This document shows, in pieces, positions 35,395-47,700 of a stretch of 64,000 bases of DNA (positions are counted from its first letter, which is position 1; each line of letters opens with the position of its first letter). The stretch lies in assembly GCA_009823505.1 (NCBI GenBank), contig VZQC01006352.1, positions 507,764 to 571,763 on the forward strand, written 5' to 3'. The notes under the pieces were generated by a model, which was given only the letters and a program-made list of their open reading frames with translations, was not told where the DNA came from and ran no database searches. The translations under genes and the position numbers were made by a program. The stretch is from Rhizomys pruinosus. Its lineage: Eukaryota > Chordata > Mammalia > Rodentia > Spalacidae.

Positions 35395-38300
35395 TAGTTC
35401 CACAGATGAGGGATACCATTCATCTGTTTGTTATTCTGGGACGTGGTACTTACTCAAGCAATGACTTGTCCTCTAAGCTCCAGCACATTTACCAGCAAAG
35501 CCTCTGATGTCATTGCCCCCCCCCCCTTATCTTTACTACTGCATAGAGCTCCCATTGTGTAAGATGTCACATTTCTCTATCTCACTCATGCAGTTGAGGG
35601 GCAATTGTGGGTGTGTTTCCAGCTCCTTGCTATGGTGAAGAGAGCTTGCGAATATAAACATGGGTGCTGTATCTCTGCGGTAAGCGTGAGTCTTGTAGGG
35701 TACATGTGCCTCAGGAAGAGGTAAGGCTTGGGTTCAGTTATTCGTTTTCCAAGGGTTTCAACTCTCCAGAGTCTTCATACTTCCCACCAGCATGAAAGAG
35801 TGTTTCCTTTTCCCACAACCTTTCCAGCATCTTGGTGTCATTTGTTTTCTTGTCCAGCCAGTCTTCATTTGGAGTAAGTTGATATCTTAGAGTGGGTTTT
35901 GATTTGATTCCTTATGATTAGATATGGACACTTCTAAGAGTGTTTCGACGACTCTCTAATTCCTCACTTGGGGAAAGGCTCTGTTCAGCTTCTTTGCTCC
36001 ATCTATGTCAGGGCAGTTCATTTTTTTTCTTTCTTCTTTGTTTTGTTCAGTAGTTTATATTTCTGGGATAATCATGCTTTGTCAGATTTGTAACTGGTGA
36101 AGGTTTTCCCACTCTGTGGGTTTTCTCTTCACTTCCTTTATTGTTTCTTTTGATGTACAGAAGCTTTTGAGTTTAATGAGGTCCCATTTGTCAATTTTTG
36201 ACTTAATTCTTGCACACCTGCTGTCTGATTTAGGAAGTCTTTTCCTATGCCTATGTCTTGTAGTCTGCTGCCAAATTTTTCTTCTATCACCTCCAGAGTT
36301 TTGGGTTTCATGTTGAGGTCTTTAATACATCTTGAATTGCCTTTTGTACAGGGCGAGAGGTAGGGGTTTAATTTCATTCTTCTACAGGTGGTGATCCAGT
36401 TTTGCCAACACCACTACCTGAAGATGCTCTCTTTCCTCCATCGTGTCTTCTTGGCCCCCTTGTCAAATATGAGGTGGCTGAAATTGTATATGCTCAGGTT
36501 TGGATGTTCAGTTTTATTCCATTTGTCAACAGGTCTGTTTTTGTGCCAGTACCAAGCTGTTTTTATGACTGTAGCCCTGTAGTATAGTTTGATGTCTGGT
36601 ATAGTGATCCCCCTGTATTGTTCTATCCACTCAGGGTTGCTTTGGCTATTCGGGGTCTTTTGTTTTTCCAAATGAAATTGAGGACATTTTTTTCCAAGGC
36701 TGTGAAGAAGCTCTTGGGGATTTTTATTGGTATTGCATTAAATCTGTTCACCAATTTGGGTAGAATGGATATTTTTCTACATTTATTTTTCCAATCCATG
36801 AGCATGGGAGGTTTGTCCATCTTCTGGTGTCTTCCTCAATTTCCTTTTTCAGGGGTTTAAAGTTTTTGTTGTAGAGATTCTTGGTGTCTTTGTCTAGGTT
36901 TGTTCCTAGGTATTTTATTGTTTTTGAGCCTATTGTAAGTGGGAAAGTCTCCTTGTATTCCTTCTTCACTTGCTTGTTGTTGCTGTAAAGAAAAGCTACT
37001 GATTTTTCTAGATTTATTTTGTATCCTGCCACTTTACTGAAGTGTTTAATCGTTTCTAGGAGTTTTCTAGTGGAGTTCTTAGCACCCCTATGTAGACAAT
37101 CATATCATCAGCAAAAAGGGATAGCTTGACATCATCTTTTCCAATTAAAACTCCTTTAATTTCCTTTTCTTGCCTTATATCCCTAGCGATGGTTTCAAGC
37201 ACTATATTGAAAAGGAGTGGAGAAAGGGGACAGAACAGTCGAGTTCCTACCTTTAAGAGCAATGCTTCTGTCGTTTCCTATTTAGGATAATATTGGCTGT
37301 GGGTTTCCTGTATATGGTTTTGATTACATTGATGAATGATCACTCCAGTCCAATTCCCTCTAGGACTTTAAACAAGAAGGGATGATGCATTTAGTCAAAG
37401 GCTTTCTTGGCATCAATTGAAATGATGGTGTGGTTGTCTTTCAGTCCATTTATATGCTTGATGATATTTATTGATTTTCGTATGTTGAGCCATCCCTGCA
37501 TCTCTGGTATGAATCCAACTTGGTCATGATGGGTGGTCTTCTTGATGTGGGTCTGTATGCGATTTACCAGTATCCTGTTTAGAATTTTGGCATCTGTGTT
37601 CATTAGGGTGATGGGTCTATAGTTTTCTTTTTTGGTTGTATCTTTACCTTGTTTTGGTAATAGCGTGATGCTGGCTTCATAGAACGAATCTGGGAGAACT
37701 CCCTCTGTATGTATCCTTCTAGACAACTTGAGTATTAATGGCTGTAAGCCTTTTTGAAATATTTTATAGAATTCTGCTTTCAAACAATCTGGGCTGGGCA
37801 TTTTTTAGTTGGGAGGCTACTTATTACATTTTCAATTTCTTCCTGTATGATTGGTCGATTTAGGCTGTCGATCTCTTCTTGTTTGAGCTTTGGTGATTCC
37901 CAGGATTTCAGATATTTATCCATTTCTTCTAGGTTTTCAAACTTGGTAGAGTACAGGTTTTTGAAGTATTGCCGTATGATTGTCTGGGTCTTTTCATTTT
38001 CTGTTGTGATATTTCCCCTTTCACCACAGATTCTATCGATTTCGAGTTGTTCCTTCTTTCTTTTGGTTAACTGTGCTAGAGTTCTGTCTATCTTGTTTAT
38101 TCTCTCAAAGAACCAACTTTTGGATTCATTTATTTTTTGTTTGGTTTTCTTTGTTTCTATTTCATTGATCTCTGCTCCTATTTTTGTTATTTCTTCTTGT
38201 CTGCTGCGTTTAGGGTTCATTTTTGTTGTCTTTCAAGTATTTTTAACTGCAGTGTTAGATCATTCACTTGTGTTCTTTCTGTATTTTTTTTTAATGTAGG

Positions 38301-39229
38301 GAATTAGAGCTATAAACTTCCCTCTTAGGACTGCTTTTAAAGTGTCCCATAGGTTTTGCTGTGTTGTATTATCATTGTCATTCAGTTCCAGGAATGTTTT
38401 TATTCGTTTTTTTATTTCTTACTTGACCCAATCATTATTCAGGAGAGTGTTGTTTAGGCTACATGTGTTATTGTAGGTTTTAGGGTTTATCCTGGTGTTG
38501 ATATTGAGTTTTATTGCACTGTGGTCTGATAGAATGCATGAGATAATTTCATTCTTTTTGTATTTGATGAGTAATTTCCTGTGACCCAGTATATGGTCTA
38601 TTTTGGAGAATGTTCCGTGAGGTGCTGAATAGAATGTGTATTCTCTGTTGTTTGGGTTAGATATTCGATAGATGTCTGTGAGGTCCATTTGGTGTATTTT
38701 ATCATTCAGTTCAGTTGTCTCTCTGTTTATCCTTTGTCCTGTTGATCTGTCTAAAGGACTTAGTGGGGTATTGAAGTCCCCTACTCTTAGTGCGCTGGGG
38801 TTAATCTGTGCCTTGAGATCCTGAAGAATTGTCTTTATAAAGTTTGGTGCACTGGTGTTTGGGGCATATGTTTTCATAATTGTGAAATCTTGCTGAAATA
38901 TTCCTTTGATAAAAAAATGGTAATGGCCTTCCTTTGGTCTGCTTGTGATTTCTTGTACGTTGTAAGTCCTATTTTTATAATGAATATTAGAATAGCAACA
39001 CCTGCTTTTTTTTGGTACCATTTGCTTGGAATATTTTCTTCCATCCCTTCACCTTAAGTTGGTGCCTATCCTTGAAATTGAGATAGGTTTCTTGTAGACA
39101 GCATATAGATGGGTTTTGTTTCCTAATCCATTCTCCCAGTCTACGCCTTTTGATTGGGGAGTTTAGCCCATTAATATTTAAGGTTATAATTGAAATACGG
39201 ATGTTGCTCCCTTTCACCTTATTATCCAT
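35395..39229 (-). pseudogene. Broken L1-A ORF2 (endonuclease and reverse transcriptase)
   Basis: ORF2 encodes the L1 target-nicking endonuclease and reverse transcriptase. Reading from 39229 the N-terminus begins MDNKVKGSNIRI, followed by APE-type endonuclease segments (SIITLNINGLN, LQETYL, VGDFNTPLSPLD at about 38740-38785, and SDHSAIKL at about 38490-38520). The linker lies at about 38.2-37.8 kb. RT motifs follow: [18 protein letters not shown], and the catalytic [10 protein letters not shown] near 37080-37110. Frames change at least eight times, so the gene is inactive. The C-terminal Cys-rich part falls in the indel-noisy zone. Spacing to ORF1 is about 200 bp, as in other rodent L1s. Confidence 0.92.
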
Positions 39230-39424
39230 TTTGACTTTTAGCCTCTGATTCTACTCCTATGGTTATGTTTGTATTAGTTTCTTTTCCTAGGTGTTTGAGG
39301 ATTTTTGCTCCTCTCTTCTGCCCTTTAAATTGTTTCAAGTATTTTATGAAGAGTTTGTTTTCCAGACATGTATTCTATCATCCTTTTTATGTCATGGAGA
39401 TTTTTTTCTCTCCTTAAACTATAA

Positions 39425-40448
39425 TCGACATTTCTGCTGGGTAAAGTATTCTGGGTTGGAATCCATAGTCCTTTAACACTGGGAATGCTTTGCTCCATTT
39501 TCTTCTTGTTTTCATGGTTTGCACCTAGAAGTCAGTTGTAATTCTGATGTGTTTCCATTTGTATGTGACTTGTTTTTATTTTTTAGCCTTCAGAATTTTT
39601 TCTTTGTTTTGGGCGTCTAGCATTTTAACTATGATATGGCGTGGGGAGTTTCTTTTCTGATCTTGTCTATTTCGAGTCCTATGTACTTCTTGTATATGTA
39701 TGGGTGTTTCTATTTTTAGTTTGGGGAAATTTTCATCTATTATTCTCTTGAAGATTTAATCAATACTATTCTCTTGTGATTCTGCTCCTTCCTGTATTCC
39801 TATGATGCGGAGGTTTGATTTTTTCATAGTGTCTCATATTTCCTGGTTGTTCCACTTTTGTGTATTTTTAAATTTTTCATATTCTTTATTTGAGCTTTTT
39901 AGTTGCTATGTGTTATCTTCCAGATCTGATATTCTTCGTTCTGCTTCCTGCATTCTACGTCTGAGGCTTTTTCCTTTCCTTTCTTCTTGATTGGATGAGC
40001 TTTCTATTGCCTTTTTCATTTCATCCTGTGTTTCCTTTAGTGTTTCTATTTCCATTTCCTTTTTGAGATTCTCCATCTCTTCTTTGTGCTCCTTACTTCG
40101 TTGGTTGGCTTCCTTTTTCAGTGTTTCTACTTCCTTTTGGAATTTGTTTTTTTCTCTCTCTAGTTCTTTTTGGAGTTTATCATTCTGTTCCTTTAGTTCT
40201 TTCCGAAGTTTGTCACTGTATCCATCTAGGCCCTTTTTGAGTTTTACATTCTCTCTCCTTAGTTCTCTGACTTTTTCTTTGTTTTCTTTAATTTCTCTGC
40301 ATAGGTCTGCAATTATTCCTCTAAGATCTGTTTCTTGGGTCACCTCCAGGGGGATCCCATTGTCGCTATCCTCTACAGGGATGGGAGACCTTGGGCCAGA
40401 GTTATCCTGCACCTTTCCCATGATATCCCTTCGCTGTGTTCTGGGCAT
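39425..40448 (-). pseudogene. Broken L1-A ORF1 (RNA-binding chaperone)
   Basis: ORF1p is the L1 RNA-binding trimeric protein. The first 180 codons (40448-39906) are open. After an N-terminal stretch (MPRTQRRDIMGKVQDN) comes a heptad-rich coiled coil dense in Lys/Glu (about residues 45-175). A stop follows, and the RRM and C-terminal domains continue in other frames down to about 39425, including the homologue of DTMKKSNLRIIGI near 39790-39830. Full-length family members have about 340-370 residues. Confidence 0.88.
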
Positions 40449-41119
40449 GGGGCTTTACTTTTTTTTTTTTTTTGCCTGTATTCAGATGCCAATCACAAAT
40501 GTCTTTTCACTGTGTTGAAGGCATGTTTTGCTTGCCGCTTTTTTTCCCCTCATTGTTTATGGAGTGTTGATTTGTCTAGGTTTCATGCTTCCAATTTTGT
40601 TTATATACTGGATATTCGAAGTCTAAGCCACTCTTCCCTTCTTGTTCTGAGGGTGTCCTCCAAAAAAAAAAAAAAAAAGAAAAAAAAAGAAATCCACTTG
40701 GATACTCTCATCTCAATTCCAATTTGTGCAGGTGTGTGTGTGTGTGTAAATATTACTGACCTAGCCCGCACCCTGGTACCTCTTGGAGCAAGGTTCAGGC
40801 TCATGTGCTTCAGGTGGTCTGAGCCCCCTGTACACAGACTCACAATGGCGCTGGGTGCCAGGTGCAAGGGCAGAGGGCAGCTCCACCCAGACAGCCACAC
40901 ATTACAAGGTTTTGGGTTTGGACCCAAGCAAGCTGGCTCACAGTTCCCCTGCTACGAACCGGCAAATCAACTATCCGGCAGCCCAAGGAGCAATCTACCC
41001 TAAGTTCTACCTCTCTGGAGCGAGGTCCAGGTTCCTGTGCTTCAGGTGGTCTTAGCAAGAACCTAGCCTGAGCCCCCTGCACACAGACTCAAAATGGCGC
41101 TGGGTGCTGGCTGCAAGAA
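40449..41119 (-). promoter_or_regulatory. L1-A 5' UTR with two tandem monomers
   Basis: Two related blocks begin at 40785 (ggagcaaggttcaggctcat) and 41017 (ggagcgaggtccaggttcct), 232 bp apart. Each runs through tgcttcaggtggtct, agccccctg-acacagactca and aatggcgctgggtgc. In rodents such monomers are known to carry the internal L1 promoter. The aatggcg core (aagatggcg-like) resembles a YY1 site; that is an inference. An interrupted A-run at about 40663-40690 and a TG tract at 40734-40747 lie between the monomers and ORF1. Confidence 0.75.
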
Positions 41120-41395
41120 ACTTCCAATATTTCTGACTCTGCTTCCCATGTGCCATGATTACAGGTATGTCTCAACATGCTGGAGACTTTACCTGTACTT
41201 AGGTGTTCTCATTGTTTCATCCCATGTTCTCTAAATTGGAATGATCTGTATAGTAGGACTCATTTTCTATCATTTCAAATAGCTCTAGTAAAATCAATAT
41301 CACTTTTTTCCAACATTAAACAAGTTCTTTGGAATTCTTGTAAGCTATAACTTCTTTTTTAGACAAAATCATTATACTTACTGTGAGTACGTACT

Positions 41396-41436
41396 TGTGT
41401 GTGTGTGTGTGTGTGTGCGCACGTCTGTGTGTGTGC
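41396..41436. repeat. (TG)n microsatellite
   Basis: Imperfect TG repeat with a gcgcacgtc interruption. Confidence 0.9.
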
Positions 41437-42371
41437 CACACCATGTTTGATTAGTTGATGGACAACTTGACAACTTTTGCTGGGGTTCCAGCAAAGGCTT
41501 ATCCACACCTAGCTCCCTGGGAGACTTAGCCCGAAGCTGTGCAGATTGCCAACAGACACATCTCTGGGAGACTTTACTTTTGCAAACCTTGTATATTCTT
41601 TCTTTGTTAAAAGTTTGTATAGTAAAAAGCAGTGGTCTCAGAAAGTACACAAAAGGGCCAGGATTCCAAGAACAGTAAAAATTATCCAGATGTCCTCCTA
41701 GAGAGTGGATGGGAGAGAAGCTTCAAAGATAAACCTTGGGTTGTAAACAACTTTAAGGAAAAGCAATTAACCATTGAAAGCAAACAGATTTTGGTTAAAG
41801 CAGATAAGACAGATAGGAATCACAGGTGCACTTAGGTCCTAAGTAAAGCAGGCAATAACTAATGGAAGACAGATAGCAATCAATTAAGATTGACCCAGAT
41901 GATTTTCTCATAAAACAAGATGGAAGTTCAGGGCCTGGCAATTGAGTCCTAGTTGTTGTTACAGTCAACAGGGTCTTTGAGGAACCCACTATTTTCAGGG
42001 GCTTATCCTGCATCTGGACCTTGAGCTGTATCTCAGAACTCCTGAGCTCCATTTTACTCTAAATTAATTCATCCCAGGCTCCAGAAATTGTAGCAATGGA
42101 TTCTGTCTGTCATGTAGTTATACAGATCAAATTCATCTTGTCTGTTATTACAGCAAGTATATTTATAATAGTGGCATCCCATTGGTCAAACTTTGAGACT
42201 TTTTAGGTAAATTATTTTCCTTATTGAATATCACCAGTGTATTTTAATACATTTTATTTGTCACTAGTAATCAATTTCTTCATCTTCACTTGGAGGGCTA
42301 CCAGTTTCTTAACTTGGAGGATATATCAAGCTTAAACAGGTAAAGAAAGCCAAGAATTGAAAATAATGGTA

Positions 42372-42384
42372 AGGAGAGGAGAGG

Positions 42385-42434
<50 letters not shown>
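42372..42434. repeat. (GGA/GA)n microsatellite
   Basis: aggagaggaga at the start, then pure GA. Confidence 0.95.
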
Positions 42435-42436
<2 letters not shown>

Positions 42437-42662
42437 ATTTTTGTCTTAGACATATGGGTTAAATGGTTAAATGATAGTCATGTGTCAGGGATTATTGAAG
42501 ATGCTGGCCACACATCTATGAACAAGACATACAAATGTCACTGACTTCTGTATATTCCAGTATTTGGAATGGATAAAATAGCATACTCATAATCAATTAA
42601 TAAATAATATATGTCAATGTTCTATACAAGATATACATTGAAAGACAGAGGACTCAAGTTAA

Positions 42663-42733
42663 TGTGTGTGTGTGTGTATGTGTGTGTGTGTGTGTGTGAG
42701 GGAGAGAAACAGAGAGAGAGAGAAAGAGAGAGA
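42663..42733. repeat. Compound (TG)n-(GA)n microsatellite
   Basis: TG repeat to 42699, then GA-rich to 42733. Confidence 0.95.
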
Positions 42734-43489
42734 CTTTGTGTGCTTGATTCTGTCTTTTATCTTTTCTGTATGAACAGATGTAGACATTTGATTTGGCTGA
42801 TAAATAACTATTTTCTCAGATGACAACATTAATAAAAGACTGGAATTCTGTGAATGATGACCTTCCAAATACTGGGGTAAAATATTCTTAAGGGGTGAGC
42901 CTATAGTGTATATAACTCTGGAAAGAAGCATGTTTAATAAGGTCATGAAATAACAATGGGACAACTGTTGCTGGAAAATATTGATGTAAAGATGAGCTGT
43001 GGAAAATAAACCTGATGATAAAGAGAAAAAGAAGACCATGGGCACATAACACTTCCACGCTCTTAACTTTTTTAATGTCAAAGCCATTCTTATATTTTTA
43101 TTGAATTAATGAGAATTTTATAAGAAAATATTAATCATCTTTATAACCCTTCCCCATTCGCACACACCTATAGAAACTTCCACCACTGGATTTCATCCAT
43201 TCTGTCATTGATGTTAAGGTCTATCTAGTATCGTGTCCCCAGAGGACTTTCAGTATATGTTTATCCACTGTTAACAGGTCAATTTATCTATCCGCCCCGC
43301 CCACACACCTTTAAGAACATCAACTGACTTCACCCAAAAATATTCAACTGCCAATATATCTTCAGCTAAGATTGGATCCTGCTGCACATTTCTACAGTTA
43401 TGTAATGACATTTTGCCTGCTTGGGTTTGCATGGGTCTTGTGCATGTTGACACCATTGCTATAGGTTCAAATGGGCAAGGTATGAAGAG

Positions 43490-44693
43490 TGTGTAGGATT
43501 ATATTTCAAAATGGTTATACACCTCCTCCCCTTGCTCTTACATTATTACCACCACCTTTTTTACAGTGGCCCCTGAAAGTGGGATGGGTGAAGATTAATA
43601 TAGGAGACCTGGTCAAGGACCCACACTCTACAGGCTTACTCTCTAGGCTTTGGCCATCTGTGTCCTTTTTGGTTCATGGGCCGATTGTTGCATGAGGGAG
43701 CTTCAATGATATTTGAGTGTTCCATTAGTATTCTCCTCACGCCTTGTTCTACTATGTGTAAATTAGGACTGTATTGTGTGGATGTGTCACCTAAGTTTGA
43801 GCATTCCACAGACAATCTGTATATGAAAAGATTGGAATTGCATTGAATGTATATATTGCTTTTGGTAGGATGGTCATTTTCACATTGTTAAACCTACCAA
43901 TCCATGGGAATGATGGGGGGGGCGCTTGGTCCTTTCATCTCCTGCTGTCTCCCTCAAACTTTCTTCAAATATTTAAAATTGTCATTGTATAGAACTTTAA
44001 TATATTTGATCAGATTTATTCCTAGATACTTTGCTTGTTTGTGGCTATTGTGAATGGGAGGGTTTCCAAGCACAATTTTTGCAATTTATTCTATTGGTAT
44101 ATAGAAAGGCTCTGATCTTTGTAGATTGATTTCAAAACCTGGCAGTTTCTTGAAATTGTTTAACTTATTTAGGAGTTTTCTGACCTATTTGGGGGATTTT
44201 GTGTATAATACCATATCCTCTGCAAATATGAATAATTTGAATTCTTTTCCAATTAATATTTATTTAAATGTCTTCTATTGTCTTATTACTCTAGGAAGAG
44301 TTTCAAACACTATATTAAAATAGTAGGGATAATGGACAGCCTTGCCTAGTTGTGAATTTAATGAGGATAATTCCAGCTTTTCTGCATTTATAATGATGTA
44401 GTGTATAGCTTTGATTATAATGATATATGTTCCCTCCAATCCAATTCCTTTTAGGACTTTTAACATAAATGCATGTTGAAATTTGTCAAAGCCTTTTGTG
44501 CATCTATTGAGATGATCACGTCATTTTTGTTCTTGAGTCCATTTATATTATTTACAACATTTATTGACTTATGAATAATCAACCACACTACACCTCTAGT
44601 ATAAAACTGAATAGATCATGGTGAATGATCTTTCTGATCTGTGTGTATAGTTTGCAAATATTTTGTTGAGAATTTTTGCATCTACTTTTGTTT
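43490..44693 (-). mobile_element. Old L1 (L1-C), 3' half
   Basis: Minus-strand L1 of an older (Lx-like) type. The ORF2 part spans about 43860-44693, with RT-thumb wording such as taaacctaccaatccatggg and tttattcctagatactttgc. The 3' UTR-like part is at about 43490-43800 (gtggcccctgaaagtgggat), also seen at 62.1 kb. It breaks at 44693, where L1-B is inserted, and resumes at 52508. Confidence 0.8.
44678..44693. repeat. Target-site duplication of L1-B, left copy
   Basis: tgcatctacttttgtt, matching tgcatctatttttatt at 52508-52523 (14 of 16). Confidence 0.8.
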
Positions 44694-44794
44694 TCTTTTT
44701 TCTTTATTTTTAAGGGATTCTACAATATGAGAGCACAGTTGTTCTCAGATCACATTGACATTGCTCAGTTTGCCATACATTTAGGTAATTGGTG

Positions 44795-47700
44795 CTAGCA
44801 TCCACAGATGAGGGTTACCATTCTTTGTTTGTTTTTACGGAACTGTGTTACTTCACTCAGCATGATATCTTCTACCTTCAACCATTTACCTGGAATGTTC
44901 ATGATGCCATCTTTCTTTACTGCTGCATAGAACACCATTGTGTAGATGTACTACATTTTCTCTATCCACTCGGCAGTTGAGGAGCAGTTGGGTTGGTTCC
45001 AGCTCCTTGCTATTGTGAAGAGAGCTGAAATAAACATGGCTATGTACATATATCTGCGGTAAGATGAGTCTTGTGGGTACATACCCAGGGGTAGTATGGT
45101 TGGGTCATGTGGCAAGTTCATTCCATGTCTCCAAACGGTTCTCCACACTGAATTCCATAGTGGCTGTATGAGTTTACATTCCCACCAGTAATGGATGAGT
45201 GTTCCTCTTTCCCCACAACCTCTCCAACACTTGGTATTCTTTGTTTTCTTGATCCTAGCAAGTCTTATAGGAGTAATATGATATCTTAAAGGGTTTTAAT
45301 TTGCGTTCTTTAATTATTAGTGACATTGAACACTTCTTAAGATGTTCCTCAGCCATCTCTAATTCCTCACTTGTGAAGTCTTTGTTCAGCTCTTTACTCC
45401 ATCTATTGGGTGGGTCATTTGTTTTCTTTCTTCTTTATTTTTTGAGTCATTTATATATTCTGGAAATCAGTACTTTGTCAGATGTATCTGTGGTGAAGTT
45501 TTACTCCCACTCTGTGGGTTTTCACTTCACTTCATTGATATTTTCTTTTAGGTACAGAAGCTTCTGACTTTAATGAGGTCTCATTTGTCAATTGTTGACC
45601 CTAATTCTTGCACAGCTTCTGTCTGATTTAGGAAGTCTTTTCCTATGCCTATGTCTTGTAGGCTGCTGCCAACTTTTTCTTCTATCACCTTCAGCGTTTG
45701 GGCTTTCACGTTGAGGTCTTTAATATATCTGGAGTTGACAGGATGAGAGGTAGGGGCTAAATTTCATTCTTCAACAAGTGGTGATCCAGTTTTGACAACA
45801 CCACTTGCTGAAGATTCTGTCTTTCCTCCATTGTACTTTCTTGCCCCCCTTGTCAAATATGAGGTGGATGAAATTGTATGTGCTCAAGTTTGGATCTTCA
45901 GTTTTGTTCCATTGGCCAACAGGTCTGTTTTTGTGCCAATACCAAGCTGTTATTATGACTATAGCCCTGTAGTATAGTTTGAAGTCTGGTATAGAGATTC
46001 CCCCTGTATTGCTCTTTTCATTCAGGGTTGTTTTGGCTTTTCAGGGTCTTTTGTTTTTCAAAATGAAATGAAGGACTTTTTCTCCAAGCCTGTAAAGAAA
46101 CTCTTGGGGAATTTAACTGTGATTGGATTAAATCTGTACAGGAGTTTGGGTAGAATGGTCATTTTTACTATATTAATTTTCCCAGTCCATGAGCATGGGA
46201 GGTTTTTCCATGGTCTGATGTCTTCTTCAATTTCCTTCTTCAGGAGTTTAAAATTTTTGTTGTAGAGATCCTTGTTTCCTTTGGTTAGGTTTGTTCCTAG
46301 GTATTTTATTGTTTTTGAGGCTATTGTGAGTGGGAAGGTCTCCATAAATTCCTTCCTCCGTTGCTTGTTGTTGGTGTAAAGAAAGGCTACTGATTTTTCT
46401 AGGTTATTTTTTTATCCTGCCACTTTAATGAAGCTCTTAATCATTTCTAGGAGTTCTCTGGTGGAGTTTTTAGCATCCCTTAACTAAACAATCATATCAT
46501 CAGCAAAAAGGGATAGCTTGACTTACTCTTTTCCAAATAGCACTCCTTTAATTTCCTTTTCTTGCCTTATTGCCCTAGAAAGTGTTTCAAGCACTATACT
46601 GAAGAGGAGTGGTGACAGTGGGCAGCCTTACTGAGTTCCTGCCTTTAAAAGGAATGCTTCTGTCATTTAACCATTTAGGATGATATTGGCTGTGGGTTTC
46701 CTGTAAATGGCTTTTATTACATTAAGGAATGATCCCTCCTATCTGATTCCCTCTAGGACTTTAAGCATGAAGGAATGCTGGATTTTGTCAAAGGATTTTT
46801 CTTCGTCAATTGAGATTATCCTGTGTATTTTTTTCCTTTCAGTCCATTTATGTGGTTGGTGATATTTATTGATTTTCATATGGTGAGCCATACCTGCATC
46901 TCTGGCATGAATCCAACTTATTAATGATGGATGATCTTCTTGATATGGGTCTGTATGTGGTTTGCAATATCCTGTTTAGAATTTTGCCATCTGTGTTCAT
47001 TAATGAGATGGGTCTATATTTCTCCTTTTTGGTTGTACCTTTGCCTGGTTTTGGTAATAGAGTGATGCTGGCTTCATAGAAGGAATATGGGAGAATTCCC
47101 TCTGTATCCTTCTAAACAATTTGAGTAATAATGGTCGTAAGTTTTTTTTTTTTTCTTTAATGTTTTATAGAATTCTGCCGTGAAACTATCTGGGCCTAGG
47201 CTTTTTTTAGTTAGGAGGATTCTTATTATATCTTCAATTTCTTCATACTTTAAGCATCTGTTTATGCTGTCAATCTCTTCTTGGTTTAGCTTTGATGATT
47301 CCCAGGATTTCAGTTATTCATCCATTTCTTCTAGGTTTTCAAACTTAGTAGAGTATAGGTTTTTGAAGTATTCCCGTATGATTTTCTGGATCTTTTCATT
47401 GTCCGGTGTGATATTTTCCCTTTCATCATGGATTATATTGATTTGGAGTTATTCTTTCTTTCTTTTGGTTAACTGGGCTAGGTGTCTATCTATGTTGTTT
47501 ATTCTCTCAAAGAACCAAATTTTGGATACATTTATTATTTTGTATTGTTTTCTTTGTTTTTATTTCATTGATTTCTGCTCTGATTTTTGTTATTTCTTTC
47601 TGTCTGTTGCATTTAGGATTCATGTGCTGTTGTGTCTCAAGTGTTTTTAGCTGCAGTGTTAGATCTTTCTCTTGTGCTTTTTCTGTTTTTCTAATGTAGG

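Larger units (their letters stand above)
35046..41119 (-). mobile_element. Near full-length L1 retrotransposon (L1-A)
   Basis: A 6.1-kb minus-strand LINE-1 in standard order: monomeric 5' UTR (40449-41119), ORF1, ORF2, short 3' UTR and a T46 run (35046-35091) that is its poly(A) tail. Both ORFs carry stops and frameshifts, so the copy is dead. The part from 35092 to about 36090 has far more single-base indels than the rest, with a sharp change near 36.1 kb. That suggests raw-read sequence more than evolution. I found no convincing target-site duplication. Confidence 0.93.
41120..43489. other. Mostly unassigned sequence with microsatellites
   Basis: About 41120-41185 faintly resembles the end of a reverse B1-type SINE (ctctgcttcccatgtgccat, gattacaggtatgtctcaac). 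The rest holds three microsatellites and no recognised gene or repeat. Confidence 0.4.

Noticed and set aside
37754..38299. Plus-strand 181-codon frame rich in Ser, Phe and Ile
   Set aside because: Antisense of L1-A ORF2; the minus strand reads as ORF2 protein.
39991..41003. Plus-strand open frames of 175 and 222 codons over L1-A
   Set aside because: They are antisense shadows of the L1 ORF1 coiled coil and 5' UTR.
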